From positions 124,001 to 188,000 of the forward strand of contig NZ_JAMXOC010000001.1 in the NCBI RefSeq assembly GCF_024721265.1: a stretch of DNA of 64,000 nt. Direction: 5' to 3'. Source of the stretch: Ohessyouella blattaphilus. GTDB taxonomy: Bacteria; Bacillota; Clostridia; Lachnospirales; Lachnospiraceae. A program made the translations under genes and the position numbers. The notes under the pieces are model-generated. The model saw only the letters and a list, made by a program, of their open reading frames with translations. It ran no database searches and was not told where the DNA came from. Shown here one piece after another: positions 8,790 to 17,935 of the stretch; position 1 is the stretch's first letter; every line of letters starts with the position of its first letter.

Positions 8790-10238
8790 CTAAAACTTCC
8801 TTCCCCAGGCTGAAGCGGTAAACAGCATTAAAAAGGGAAATATTTCCAAACGACCCACTAGCATATCGATACAAAGAACCACCTTCGATAGCGACGAAAA
8901 ATCGGCAAACGTGCCATCCGGCTTAATGTGACCGATTCCCGGTCCCGTATTGTTTAAAGTCGTCAGGACCGCACTAAAGGTCGTCCCAAAGTCGTAGTTA
9001 TCAAGAGCCACCAATATCAGGGAGGTTATCATCACCAGAAGGTAGGCCATAAAATACGTGTGAACGCCGTTTACCGTGGTGCTGCTCATCTTCTTGCCGT
9101 TGACCTTGATAATATTAACTGACTGAGGGTGAACCATCTCTTTCAGCTGCTTCTTTAAGCTTTTAAACATAATCAGAATCCGCGGTATCTTCACACCGCC
9201 ACCGGTAGAAGAAGCACAGGCCCCGATAAACATCAGCGCCAAAAGAATATAGTGACTAAAGACGGGCCAGGCGTTATAGTCCACCGTGGCAAAGCCGGTG
9301 GTGGTAATAATCGAAACAACCTGAAAGGCCGCTTGTCTAATCGCCATCCCTGGCTTAGGATAAACTCTTAAAATATTGATGGTTACCAGTACTGTCGCCA
9401 CCCCAATAATGCCAAAATACGTCCGCAGCTCCTCATTCTTAAAGACTGGCTTATACTGCTTTAAAAGCAAGAGGAAAAACAGATTAAAGTTGACGCCAAA
9501 AAGAGCCATAAAGATCATCAGCACCCACTCTATCTGGGGACTATTAAAGTAACCGATACTAGCACTGTAATTGGAAAAGCCACCGGTACCAGCGGTACTA
9601 AATGTATGAATCAAGCTATCGTAAAAATCCATGCCGCAAAGCATTAGGAGCACGCAGAGAATTAGGCTTAAACCTAAGTAGATGCCGTAGAGAATCTGGG
9701 CCGTTTGTCTGGCTTTTGGTACTAGCTTCTCGATTTCTGGTCCAGGAACCTCCGCCCTCATCAGATGCATGGTGCTAGACTTATCTAACGTATTGATCAG
9801 CATCACGAACATCAGCACCCCCATGCCCCCAATCCAGTGGGTCATACTTCGCCAAAACATAATACCTTTGGGAATCTCTGACATATTCTCAATAATCGTC
9901 GAACCGGTGGTGGTAAAGCCGGAAATCGTCTCAAAAAAAGCATTGAGATAATTAGGAATCGCCCCTGAAAGAAAAGCTGGAAGCGCCCCAAATAAAGACC
10001 ACATAATCCAGACGATACAGACGATTACCATGCCTTCCTTAGCGTATATCTTTCGCTTTTTCGGTGCTTTAATCCCAAAAAGGGCAAATATTAAAAAGGT
10101 TAGCACCGAGGTAAAGACAAACCACAGCGCTACCTGGGTCTCACCATAAATTAACGAAACTAAGGCCGGCACCAGTAACAGCGCGGCCTCAGCTCCTAGC
10201 ATTTTTGCAATTAAATGTATTACCATTCTCCCATTCAT
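8790..10238 (-). CDS. trkH: Potassium uptake protein TrkH
   Basis: K+-translocating subunit of the Trk system. The four pore loops with their filter glycines are recognisable in order: GFTTTGST, STAGTGGFSNY, TTTGFATVDY and NNTGPGIGHI. There are ten or more membrane helices, and 482 aa is normal. It lies 9 bases after the trkA stop and should be co-transcribed with it from the trkA promoter. The regulatory TrkA ring controls gating by nucleotide binding. Confidence 0.95.
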   Translation of the reverse strand: MNGRMVIHLIAKMLGAEAALLLVPALVSLIYGETQVALWFVFTSVLTFLIFALFGIKAPKKRKIYAKEGMVIVCIVWIMWSLFGALPAFLSGAIPNYLNAFFETISGFTTTGSTIIENMSEIPKGIMFWRSMTHWIGGMGVLMFVMLINTLDKSSTMHLMRAEVPGPEIEKLVPKARQTAQILYGIYLGLSLILCVLLMLCGMDFYDSLIHTFSTAGTGGFSNYSASIGYFNSPQIEWVLMIFMALFGVNFNLFFLLLLKQYKPVFKNEELRTYFGIIGVATVLVTINILRVYPKPGMAIRQAAFQVVSIITTTGFATVDYNAWPVFSHYILLALMFIGACASSTGGGVKIPRILIMFKSLKKQLKEMVHPQSVNIIKVNGKKMSSTTVNGVHTYFMAYLLVMITSLILVALDNYDFGTTFSAVLTTLNNTGPGIGHIKPDGTFADFSSLSKVVLCIDMLVGRLEIFPFLMLFTASAWGRKF

Positions 10239-10247
10239 GAAAAACTC

Positions 10248-11609
10248 CTACAGTAAAATGTCATCAAAATCATCAATCCCCTGCTCGTCGGTGATGACCA
10301 CTACACTATCGCCTACTTCAATGTGATCATTTCCATTGGGAATGATAATCTTATGATTGCGAGCGATACAAGCGATTAGGCTATTACTTTTCGTACGCAA
10401 ATCTTTAAGCGGAATATTGGTATAGTTCGTTTCCTCTTTAATAATCAGCTCTGCCGCTTCGATTTCCCCGCCGATTAGCTGGTAGACCGTCTCCACATTG
10501 GCACTACCGGCGGAATTATTCATAGCCCGAACGTAGCTGACAATGGCATCGGCTGTCGCTCCCTTCGCCGAGACAGTGCTATGTATGCCTAAGCCTTCCA
10601 CCATCTCCGCCCGAGAATCCTCGTTTACCTTAGCGATAATTTTGCGCACGCCTAAGGTATTGGCATAAAGTGCCATAATAATATTCTCTTCATCCATGCC
10701 GGTTAGGCAAACGATGGCATCCGTCACCTCAATGCCTTCTTCTTTAAGGAGATCTGGCTTGCCCGCATCCCCGTTAATCACGGTAACTTCTGGCAAGAGC
10801 TCACATAAATGCTCGGCGCGCTCTCTGGACTTTTCAATAATCTTGACCTCCATGCCCAGCGCCAAAATCTTCTTTGACAGGTAATACGCCACGTGGCTAC
10901 CGCCGCAGATCATCACGTTCTTCACCTTCTTAACCCGCTTGCCGATAGCGCTAAAAAAGCTCTCTAAGGCTTTGTGAGAAGCGGCAATATGGAGCACGTC
11001 GCCTTTTTCCACCACAAAATCCCCAGAAGGAATATGAACTTCATGCTTTCTCTCAATGGCACAGACAAGAATCTGCACTTGGTACTTCTTATAAATTGAG
11101 GCTAGACTCATTCCGATTATCCGGCTTTCATCCTTAACCGCAAACTCCACTAACTCCACCCGGCCCTTAACAAAGGTCTCTACCTTACTGGCATCGGGGA
11201 AAACGAGAATTCTCGCAATTTCATCGGATAGGGCTAGCTCAGGATTAACGGCCATGCTTAGTAGCAGGTCATCCTTCAGCACTTCTAACTCCTGAAAATA
11301 CACAGGATTACGGACTCTGGCTATGGTCTGTCCTGCCCCTAGGCGCTTAGCGAGAAGACAACTAATCATGTTTAGCTCATCTGTGGAAGCGCAAGCGATA
11401 ACTAGATCCGCTTCTGGCACTCCGGCTTCTTTTTGCACTTCGATATCGGCACCATTACCCGTAATACAGATAATGTCTAATTGATTAATCGTATTCTTAA
11501 TTTTATTTTCATTACTATCGATAAGCACGACGTCGTTTTCGTCAGTCTGGGAAAGACTGACCGCCAGCTTGTGACCTACTTTTCCGTCACCGATAATTAC
11601 TATGTTCAT
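10248..11609 (-). CDS. trkA: Trk system potassium uptake regulator TrkA
   Basis: Cytoplasmic NAD(H)/ATP-binding gating subunit made of two RCK halves. The first Rossmann motif is GDGKVGHKLA near the start. The second begins near residue 230 (CGGSHVAYYL). Each half ends with a TrkA-C domain, seen for example in EVHIPSGDFVVEKGDVL and IIIPNGNDHIEVGDSVVV. The frame is open from a TTG at 11621, but GAGGTGG (11613-11619) overlaps that codon. ATG 11609, giving MNIVIIGDG, matches the family start, so I use it. First gene of the trkA-trkH operon. Confidence 0.95.
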   Translation of the reverse strand: MNIVIIGDGKVGHKLAVSLSQTDENDVVLIDSNENKIKNTINQLDIICITGNGADIEVQKEAGVPEADLVIACASTDELNMISCLLAKRLGAGQTIARVRNPVYFQELEVLKDDLLLSMAVNPELALSDEIARILVFPDASKVETFVKGRVELVEFAVKDESRIIGMSLASIYKKYQVQILVCAIERKHEVHIPSGDFVVEKGDVLHIAASHKALESFFSAIGKRVKKVKNVMICGGSHVAYYLSKKILALGMEVKIIEKSRERAEHLCELLPEVTVINGDAGKPDLLKEEGIEVTDAIVCLTGMDEENIIMALYANTLGVRKIIAKVNEDSRAEMVEGLGIHSTVSAKGATADAIVSYVRAMNNSAGSANVETVYQLIGGEIEAAELIIKEETNYTNIPLKDLRTKSNSLIACIARNHKIIIPNGNDHIEVGDSVVVITDEQGIDDFDDILL

Positions 11610-11653
11610 CATCCACCTCAATGTATAGTTTTGTATTAGGAAACAATAAAAGA

Positions 11654-11659
11654 ATTATA
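11654..11659 (-). promoter_or_regulatory. trkA extended -10 promoter
   Basis: On minus the sequence TGgTATAAT gives a consensus -10 (11654-11659) with an extended TG. No good -35 is visible. The expected start is near 11647, leaving a leader of about 38 bases before the ATG at 11609. Confidence 0.6.
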
Positions 11660-11703
11660 CCACAAAAATGGGATTTGCGCTTGGCAAATTCCTGCGCCCC
11701 CAC

Positions 11704-11742
11704 AAAGAGAAGGGACACCTTTTTGGGGTGCCCCTTCTCTTT
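11704..11742 (-). terminator. Probable terminator of the EF-G-like gene
   Basis: Stem AAAGAGAAGGG-A-CACC / GGTG-C-CCCTTCTCTTT. The single A/C mismatch on plus becomes a G-U pair in minus-strand RNA, which points to use in the minus direction. The U-run after the stem is weak (CUUUG), so termination efficiency is uncertain. Confidence 0.6.
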
Positions 11743-11752
11743 CTTTTATTCC

Positions 11753-13831
11753 TTATTCACTTTTCTCTGCACGCTTGGCAATTTCGGCCTCTTGGACATC
11801 GTGAGGTGCTTGCTCATAACGAGAAAATTCGTAGGCGTAGTCTCCTCGGCCACCGGTCATGGAACGTAGCACGGTACCATAGCCAAATAGCTCTGTCATC
11901 GGGATATCTGCTTCAATCACGGTAAAGCCTTTACGCTCGGGATTCATTCCTAGCACCCGGCCTCTGCGTTTATTTAAATCTCCCATAACATCCCCGGTAA
12001 AATCATCGGGAACCGTAACCTTAAGGGATACGATCGGTTCTAAGAGCACTGGTCCTGCTTCTAAGAAGCCTTTCTTAAAGGCCTGAACTGTGGCTGTCTT
12101 AAAGGCCATTTCCGAAGAATCCACAGGGTGGTAAGACCCATCGTAAAGGGTGGCTTTCACGCCTACTACAGGGTAACCTGCCAAAGGACCTTTGACAACG
12201 GAATCCGCTAAGCCCTTTTCCACCGCTGGGAAGTAGTTCTTTGGTACTGCCCCACCAACCACTACCTCTTCAAAGACAAAAGGTGTGTCCATATCGCCGG
12301 AAGGCTCAAACTTCATCTTCACGTGACCGTACTGGCCGTGACCACCGGATTGCTTTTTGTACTTTGTATCTACATCCGAATTGCCCTTAATCGTCTCTCT
12401 AAAGGCTACCTTCGGGGTCTCTAGCTGAATCTCACACTTATAGCGATCTAAGAGCTTACTAACGGCAACCTCTAGGTGCTGGTCACCGATACCGTAAAGC
12501 AAGGTCTGCCGGTTCTCGGCATCATTCACACTCTTTAAGGTAACATCTTCTGCCATCAAACGTTGCAGTGCCTGAGATACCTTGTCTTCATCGCCCTTTT
12601 TCGTAACCGAGTAGCGCATATAAGTATACGGCTTTGAGTACTCGGTACGAGCGTACATAATCGGGGTTCCCTTAGCTGCTAAGGTATCGCCTGTCTTGGT
12701 ATTGGTTAGCTTCGCAATAGCCCCGATATCACCGGCGAACATCTCGCTTACTTCTTCCGGTTTATTACCGTTCATCACGTAAATCTTACCTAGCTTCTCT
12801 TCTGCCTCCGTCTCGGTGTTATAGAGCACATCGTCTCCTTTAAGCACTCCCGAACACACCTTTATAAAAGAGTAACGTCCAATAAAAGGATCCACCATGG
12901 TCTTAAAGACATAGGCTGATTTCGCCTTGGAAAAATCGTAATTCGCTTCAAAGATTTCGTTGGTATTCGTGTTAATACCAGCGCATTTTCTATTGGCAGG
13001 ACTAGGGAAGAACCGTACAATATCCGAGAGCAAATTAGCAACCCCTTGAGCCTGGGTATTAGAACCCATCGATACTGGTACAATCGTCCCGTCCATTACT
13101 TCCGTTCTCATCGCTGCCCGAATCTCCTCAACGGAAAATTCTTCGCCGGCAAAATACCGTTCCATAAAATCCTCAGAGGTCTCTGCTACCGCTTCTAGTA
13201 ATTTCTCACGGTACTTTTCCAGATTCTCTTTGCTGTATTCAGGAATCTCCATCTCTTCGCGCTGGCCAACTCCCGTATACCTTCTGGCAGCATTTTTGAT
13301 AACATTCACATATCCGATTAACTTTTCATTCTCTCTAATTGGTTGGAAATGAGGCGCGATTACCTTACCGTACTTCTCCGTCAACGTCTCCACTACTTCC
13401 CGAAAACTGGCATCATCCACATCCATTTCCGTTACATAAATCATCCGCGGTAGCTTGTACTTATCGCAGAGTTCCCAGGCTTTCTCCGTCCCTACTTCTA
13501 CGCCTGCTTTACCCGACACCACAATGACTGCAGCATCAGCGGCACTCACTGCCTCTTCTACCTCGCCGATAAAGTCAAAATACCCCGGTGTATCTAAAAC
13601 ATTGATCTTCGCCTTCTCCCACTCGATGGGAACAAGAGAAGCCGTAATGGAAAAACCACGTTTTTGCTCTTCTTTGTCAAAATCACTGATTGCATTGCCA
13701 TCGGTAACCTTGCCCATTCTGCTGGTTGCGCCTGATACGTAGGCCATCGCCTCGATCAGGCTCGTCTTTCCGCTGCCGCCATGTCCCAGTAACACTACGT
13801 TCCTAATCTCATCCGTTCTGTATACATTCAT
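11753..13831 (-). CDS. Elongation factor G-like GTPase (FusA2 type) with altered G4 motif
   Basis: EF-G paralogue with full domain layout (G, II, III, IV, V; 692 aa). The P-loop is GHGGSGKT at 16-23, as in the EF-G-2 branch, not the AHIDAGKT of housekeeping EF-G. G3 is DTPG at 80-83, followed by YFDF instead of HVDF. G4, normally NKxD, reads TEMD at 134-137, so the two residues that normally read guanine and support the base are replaced. Domain IV and V segments (GGHGQYGHVKMKFEP, PMTELFGYGTVLRSMTGGRG) look intact. Family members are auxiliary to translation and often non-essential. It stands alone with its own promoter, away from rps and tuf genes, so it is not the housekeeping fusA. Confidence 0.9.
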   Translation of the reverse strand: MNVYRTDEIRNVVLLGHGGSGKTSLIEAMAYVSGATSRMGKVTDGNAISDFDKEEQKRGFSITASLVPIEWEKAKINVLDTPGYFDFIGEVEEAVSAADAAVIVVSGKAGVEVGTEKAWELCDKYKLPRMIYVTEMDVDDASFREVVETLTEKYGKVIAPHFQPIRENEKLIGYVNVIKNAARRYTGVGQREEMEIPEYSKENLEKYREKLLEAVAETSEDFMERYFAGEEFSVEEIRAAMRTEVMDGTIVPVSMGSNTQAQGVANLLSDIVRFFPSPANRKCAGINTNTNEIFEANYDFSKAKSAYVFKTMVDPFIGRYSFIKVCSGVLKGDDVLYNTETEAEEKLGKIYVMNGNKPEEVSEMFAGDIGAIAKLTNTKTGDTLAAKGTPIMYARTEYSKPYTYMRYSVTKKGDEDKVSQALQRLMAEDVTLKSVNDAENRQTLLYGIGDQHLEVAVSKLLDRYKCEIQLETPKVAFRETIKGNSDVDTKYKKQSGGHGQYGHVKMKFEPSGDMDTPFVFEEVVVGGAVPKNYFPAVEKGLADSVVKGPLAGYPVVGVKATLYDGSYHPVDSSEMAFKTATVQAFKKGFLEAGPVLLEPIVSLKVTVPDDFTGDVMGDLNKRRGRVLGMNPERKGFTVIEADIPMTELFGYGTVLRSMTGGRGDYAYEFSRYEQAPHDVQEAEIAKRAEKSE

Positions 13832-13866
13832 AGTGTTAATCCTCCTTTATAAGATTTTATGTTAAT

Positions 13867-13895
13867 ATTGTACTAAATTATCAGATATTTTACAA
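13867..13895 (-). promoter_or_regulatory. Promoter of the EF-G-like gene
   Basis: On minus, TTGTAA (13890-13895) and TACAAT (13867-13872) are 17 bases apart. The expected start is near 13860, about 30 bases before the ATG. Diverges from the tyrA promoter. Confidence 0.7.
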
Positions 13896-13926
13896 TAAAA
13901 ATATATAATTTCTCTAATATATGATG

Positions 13927-13935
13927 TGGTATACT
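13927..13935 (+). promoter_or_regulatory. tyrA extended -10 promoter abutting the start codon
   Basis: TG-G-TATACT is a near-perfect extended -10 (TG at 13927-13928, hexamer 13930-13935). The transcription start expected about 7 bases downstream falls at 13942, the A of the tyrA ATG. No -35 is seen, and no ribosome binding site is possible between the two. Confidence 0.6.
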
Positions 13936-13941
13936 GTCTTT

Positions 13942-15045
13942 ATGGATAAGAAAATACAAAAGTTTGCCTTTGTCGGCTTAGGACTAATCGGTGGTTCTCT
14001 GGCAAAAGGCATCAAGAAAAATTACCAAAATACAAAGATTATCGCCTATGACACCAATGAAAACGACCTAAAAAAAGCGCTAACTGACGGTGTTATCGAC
14101 GAGGCGAAAGAGACCATTGACGAGTCCTTTAAAGGCTGTGATTTTATTTTTCTCTGCGCTCCCGTTAGCGTCAATAACGACTACTTAAAAGCGCTCATTC
14201 CCTATCTGGAGGAGAAGACGCTAATCACCGATGTGGGCAGTGTCAAAGGACCGATTGTGGAGTTGGCAACCACTCTGGGAATCGGCGGCTCCTTTATCGG
14301 CGGGCACCCCATGACGGGCTCTGAAAAAAGCGGGTTTGAAAGCGCCAAAGAGCACCTTTTTGAAAATGCCTATTACATTCTCACTCCTACAGCCCAGACG
14401 CCTGCGGATAAGTTAGAGCGCTACTTAACTCTGCTTACGCGAATTCGGGCACTACCTAAGGTTATGGAAGCTAGTGAACACGATTTTATCACGGGAACCA
14501 TAAGTCACCTTCCCCACGTGGTGGCCGCTTCTTTGGTACATCTAGTAGAAGACACCGATACGAAAGAACAACTAATGAAAGAAATGGCCGCTGGCGGCTT
14601 TAAAGATATTACGAGAATCGCTTCCTCTTCCCCAGCTATGTGGGAGCAAATTTGCCTTCTTAATCAGGAAAACATCCTTAAGGTGATGACTCGCTATATT
14701 GAAGAATTAGAAAAGATAAAGGACCTTGTCCGCGAAGCTGACGGCCCCGCACTCTTTCAATTTTTTGAAGAGGCGAAGACTTATCGCAGCGATCTGATTG
14801 ACGATAAAAAAGGAGCGCTGGCAAAACATTACGTTATCTACTGCGATCTATCCGATGAAGCTGGCGGTATTGCCTCTATCGCTACCGCTCTTGCCAGCCA
14901 ACGTATCAACTTAAAGAACATCGGAATTGTTCACAACCGAGAATTCGAAGAAGGGGTTCTGCGAATAGAATTCTACGATCATGATTCTCGGACGGCAGCT
15001 TATCAAGTATTAATAGAAATGGGGTATGAAGTTTATGAACGTTAA
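13942..15045 (+). CDS. tyrA: Prephenate dehydrogenase (TyrA) with ACT domain
   Basis: Oxidatively decarboxylates prephenate to 4-hydroxyphenylpyruvate in tyrosine synthesis. An NAD(P)-binding fingerprint GLGLIGGSLAK lies near residue 12 and the substrate motif GHPMTGSEKSGFE near 125. A C-terminal ACT domain (about 295-360) is likely the tyrosine feedback site. The frame is open from 13921, but the codons before 13942 lie in the promoter -10, so ATG 13942 (MDKKIQKF, 367 aa) is chosen. There is no Shine-Dalgarno, which fits a leaderless transcript. Overlaps aroA and is co-transcribed with it. Confidence 0.94.
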   Translation: MDKKIQKFAFVGLGLIGGSLAKGIKKNYQNTKIIAYDTNENDLKKALTDGVIDEAKETIDESFKGCDFIFLCAPVSVNNDYLKALIPYLEEKTLITDVGSVKGPIVELATTLGIGGSFIGGHPMTGSEKSGFESAKEHLFENAYYILTPTAQTPADKLERYLTLLTRIRALPKVMEASEHDFITGTISHLPHVVAASLVHLVEDTDTKEQLMKEMAAGGFKDITRIASSSPAMWEQICLLNQENILKVMTRYIEELEKIKDLVREADGPALFQFFEEAKTYRSDLIDDKKGALAKHYVIYCDLSDEAGGIASIATALASQRINLKNIGIVHNREFEEGVLRIEFYDHDSRTAAYQVLIEMGYEVYER

Positions 15046-16327
15046 CATCGAAAAACAAACAAAACCACTTCTCGGCGAAATGGTGGTTCCCGGTGACAAA
15101 TCGATCTCTCACCGCTCTATTATGTTAGGCGCGATTGCCAAGGGCACCACGAGCATCACTAACTTTTTAAAGGGCGCGGACTGCATCGCCACCATCGACT
15201 GCTTTCGGCAGATGGGCGTAACGATTGAAGAAAGAAATGACATTATCACGGTAACCGGGGGTGGCTTAAGAGGCTTAAAGCAACCTGTTGGTATTCTCGA
15301 AGTCGGTAATAGCGGCACTACCACCCGCCTCTTATCCGGCATTCTCTGCGGTCAAAATTTTAAGAGCATCCTCTCAGGAGACGCTTCTCTTAACAAGCGT
15401 CCCATGAACCGGATTATCAATCCCCTTTCACAGATGGGCGGGGATATTGTCAGTATCAAGAAAAACGGCTGTGCCCCTTTGGAAATCAATGCTGCCAAGC
15501 TTCACGGCATCGACTACCTTTCAAAGGTATCCTCGGCGCAAGTAAAATCCGCCGTTTTACTGGCTGGGCTCTACGCCGACGCCCCCACCTCGGTAACCGA
15601 AAAGGTCCTCTCGAGAAACCATACAGAAATTATGCTAAAAGCCTTTGGCGGCAACGTCTCTACCGAGGACACCTATGACGGTACCACTATTTCGGTAACG
15701 CCCGCCGACGAACTGTACGCTAGCGAGATTGACGTTCCCGGTGACATCTCCTCAGCTGCCTATTTTATCGCGGCTGCGCTCCTGATTCCCGGCAGCGAAT
15801 TGCTGATTAAAAACGTCGGTATCAACGATACCAGAGCCGGTTTTCTGCAAGCAGTGTTAAAAATGGGCGGAGATCTAACTCTCCTTAATGCCCTTACCTC
15901 TGGCGGAGAAGCAAAAGCTGATATCCTAGTGCGCCATAGCAAACTAAAGGGAACCACCATCGGGGGCAAATTAATTCCTAGCCTTATCGATGAGATTCCC
16001 ATTCTTGCTGTTCTTGCTGCCTACGCCGAAGGCGAGACCGTTATTAAAGATGCTGCGGAACTAAAGGTAAAAGAAACGAACCGCATCGACACCGTTTGCG
16101 ATAACTTGAAAAATATGGGAGCTTTCGTTACCCCTACCGAAGACGGCATGATTATCACCGGCAAAGAGGCCGGTCTAACAGGCGCCGTAATCGATCCTAA
16201 GTTTGACCACCGGATTGCCATGGCCTTTAGCATCGCCGGTCTCATCGCTAAGGGCGAGACCACTATTAAAGACGGACACTGTGTGGATGTATCCTTCCCC
16301 GAGTTCTTTACGTATTTCAAACAATAA
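15035..16327 (+). CDS. aroA: 3-phosphoshikimate 1-carboxyvinyltransferase (EPSP synthase)
   Basis: Transfers the enolpyruvyl group of PEP to shikimate-3-phosphate, the sixth step of the shikimate pathway. Motifs: PGDKSISHR near the start, [25 protein letters not shown] and DHRIAMAF. Two start codons lie in frame, ATG 15026 and ATG 15035. Neither has a strong ribosome site; I take 15035 (MNVNIEKQ), which overlaps the tyrA end by 11 bases. Either way, translation is probably coupled to tyrA. The 3' end overlaps the convergent queA by 11 bases. Confidence 0.95.
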   Translation: MNVNIEKQTKPLLGEMVVPGDKSISHRSIMLGAIAKGTTSITNFLKGADCIATIDCFRQMGVTIEERNDIITVTGGGLRGLKQPVGILEVGNSGTTTRLLSGILCGQNFKSILSGDASLNKRPMNRIINPLSQMGGDIVSIKKNGCAPLEINAAKLHGIDYLSKVSSAQVKSAVLLAGLYADAPTSVTEKVLSRNHTEIMLKAFGGNVSTEDTYDGTTISVTPADELYASEIDVPGDISSAAYFIAAALLIPGSELLIKNVGINDTRAGFLQAVLKMGGDLTLLNALTSGGEAKADILVRHSKLKGTTIGGKLIPSLIDEIPILAVLAAYAEGETVIKDAAELKVKETNRIDTVCDNLKNMGAFVTPTEDGMIITGKEAGLTGAVIDPKFDHRIAMAFSIAGLIAKGETTIKDGHCVDVSFPEFFTYFKQ

Positions 16328-17339
16328 GCATGGCATCGCCAAAGGAGAAGAATCGGTACTCCTTAGCTACCGCCTCTTCATACGCCTTTAATACCTGCTC
16401 TCTTCCTGCTAAAGCAGACACTAGCATAATGAGAGTCGACTCTGGCAAATGAAAGTTTGTAATTAGAGCATCGAGAATTTTAAACTGGTAACCAGGATAA
16501 ATAAATATCTCTGTCTGGCCCGAGCCGGGAACCACTTTCCCGTCTTGGGCGGCGGACTCAACCGTTCGGCAAGCGGTGGTACCTACGCAGATTACGCGGC
16601 CACCACTAGCCTTGGTTTCGTTAATCTTCCGGGCTTCTTGCTCTTCAATCTGATAAAACTCCGAATGCATATGATGCTCCGTAATCTCTTCTACTTTAAC
16701 GGGCCGAAAGGTCCCTAGTCCCACATGTAAGGTTACCCTAGCAATCTGGATGCCTTTCTCTTCAATTTCCTGCAAAAGCTCTTTCGTAAAGTGAAGACCA
16801 GCCGTAGGTGCGGCGGCGCTACCGCTATGAGCAGCATAGACGGTTTGATAACGGTTCTTATCCTGAAGCGTATGGGTGATATAAGGCGGCAAGGGCATTT
16901 GTCCTAGCTCATCTAAGACTTCCTCAAAGATCCCCTGATAAATGAATTTAATCAAGCGGTTCCCTTCTTCCACCACGTCTAATACTTCGCCCACTAGCTT
17001 ATCCCCGCCAAAGTGAATCTTCGTTCCTGGTCTGGCTTTCTTCCCTGGCTTTACTAACGTTTCCCAGACATCATCTTGGTGACGTTTAAGTAGCAAAACC
17101 TCTACCCGGGCCCCCGTTCCTTCGCGCTCACCAATCAGCCGGGCTGGCAAAACCTTCGTATCGTTGATAACCAAACAATCACCAGGGCATAAATGCCCTG
17201 GCAAATCGGTAAACTTTTCGTGGCTAATCGCCCCCGTCTCTTTTGCGAGCACTAATAACCGGGAGCTACTCCTATCCTCTAAAGGATCCTGAGCAATTAA
17301 CCTTTCTGGTAATTCAAAATTAAAATCTTCTCGTTTCAC
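16317..17339 (-). CDS. queA: S-adenosylmethionine:tRNA ribosyltransferase-isomerase (QueA)
   Basis: Converts preQ1 in tRNA to epoxyqueuosine using the ribosyl part of SAM. The sequence spans 340 aa and shows typical blocks: [52 protein letters not shown] and [17 protein letters not shown]. The start is GTG at 17339, sharing its first G with the TAG stop of the RDD gene (TAGTG); AAGGA lies just upstream. Last gene of the pheST operon. Its 3' end runs 11 bases into the convergent aroA. Confidence 0.97.
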   Translation of the reverse strand: MKREDFNFELPERLIAQDPLEDRSSSRLLVLAKETGAISHEKFTDLPGHLCPGDCLVINDTKVLPARLIGEREGTGARVEVLLLKRHQDDVWETLVKPGKKARPGTKIHFGGDKLVGEVLDVVEEGNRLIKFIYQGIFEEVLDELGQMPLPPYITHTLQDKNRYQTVYAAHSGSAAAPTAGLHFTKELLQEIEEKGIQIARVTLHVGLGTFRPVKVEEITEHHMHSEFYQIEEQEARKINETKASGGRVICVGTTACRTVESAAQDGKVVPGSGQTEIFIYPGYQFKILDALITNFHLPESTLIMLVSALAGREQVLKAYEEAVAKEYRFFSFGDAMLIV

Positions 17340-17935
17340 TATAATTCCTTCTTTATTTCATTATTATTGGTCGGTGGCATCGGTGCTACCGGCGGCGCCG
17401 GTGGTACCGGTGGTGCCGGTGGTACCGGTGGTGCGGCTGCGTACTGGGGATACACGGGAATCACCTTTACTTTTCTGGCATAAACCACCCGGGTATCAGA
17501 AAGGGTGTCGTGAAGCCCTTTCTTCTCTTTATCCACACCGATCATAAAGTAACCGATGTAAAGGATAACCGAAGATAAAAAGCGACCGATGGTCTCCCGA
17601 AAGAGAATATCCATAAAGGAGGGCTTTTTCCCTTTTTCAGCGGAAATCACTTGGAGGTTCATCAGCTTTTTCCCCAGAGTGGTGCCGGTATAATAAGTCA
17701 TTAAGACAAAATACAAGGCGCCAAAAAGGTAAAGGACGATGTCCTTTAGGGTAAAGTTAAATAACACATTGCCGCTAATCGGCGTATCTGCGATTAAGGC
17801 AGCGATCCCAGCGTAAAACATCCGCACGAAGAGAAGTCCAAAGCCGACAATTAAATGGTCGATAAAATAGGCAAACAATCTAACAAAAAAGCCGGCCGGT
17901 GTATACTCATTTCCCTTTGGTAAGTTACTCGGCAT
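17339..17935 (-). CDS. RDD-family membrane protein with proline-rich tail
   Basis: 198-residue protein. The RDD membrane domain covers about residues 10-150 with three or four hydrophobic segments ([48 protein letters not shown]). The C-terminus is a run of PPVPPAP-like units (about 168-190), encoded by a GC-rich imperfect repeat on plus at 17385-17440. It ends in a short polar tail. The role of RDD proteins is generally unclear; some are linked to ion exchange. It overlaps sppA by 11 bases and queA by 1 base, so it is translated as part of the pheST operon. Confidence 0.85.
   Translation of the reverse strand: MPSNLPKGNEYTPAGFFVRLFAYFIDHLIVGFGLLFVRMFYAGIAALIADTPISGNVLFNFTLKDIVLYLFGALYFVLMTYYTGTTLGKKLMNLQVISAEKGKKPSFMDILFRETIGRFLSSVILYIGYFMIGVDKEKKGLHDTLSDTRVVYARKVKVIPVYPQYAAAPPVPPAPPVPPAPPVAPMPPTNNNEIKKEL

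Noticed and set aside
11621-11925. Two plus-strand open frames near the EF-G-like 3' end
   Set aside because: Overlap the trkA promoter, a terminator hairpin and the C-terminal codons of the GTPase gene; no ribosome site.
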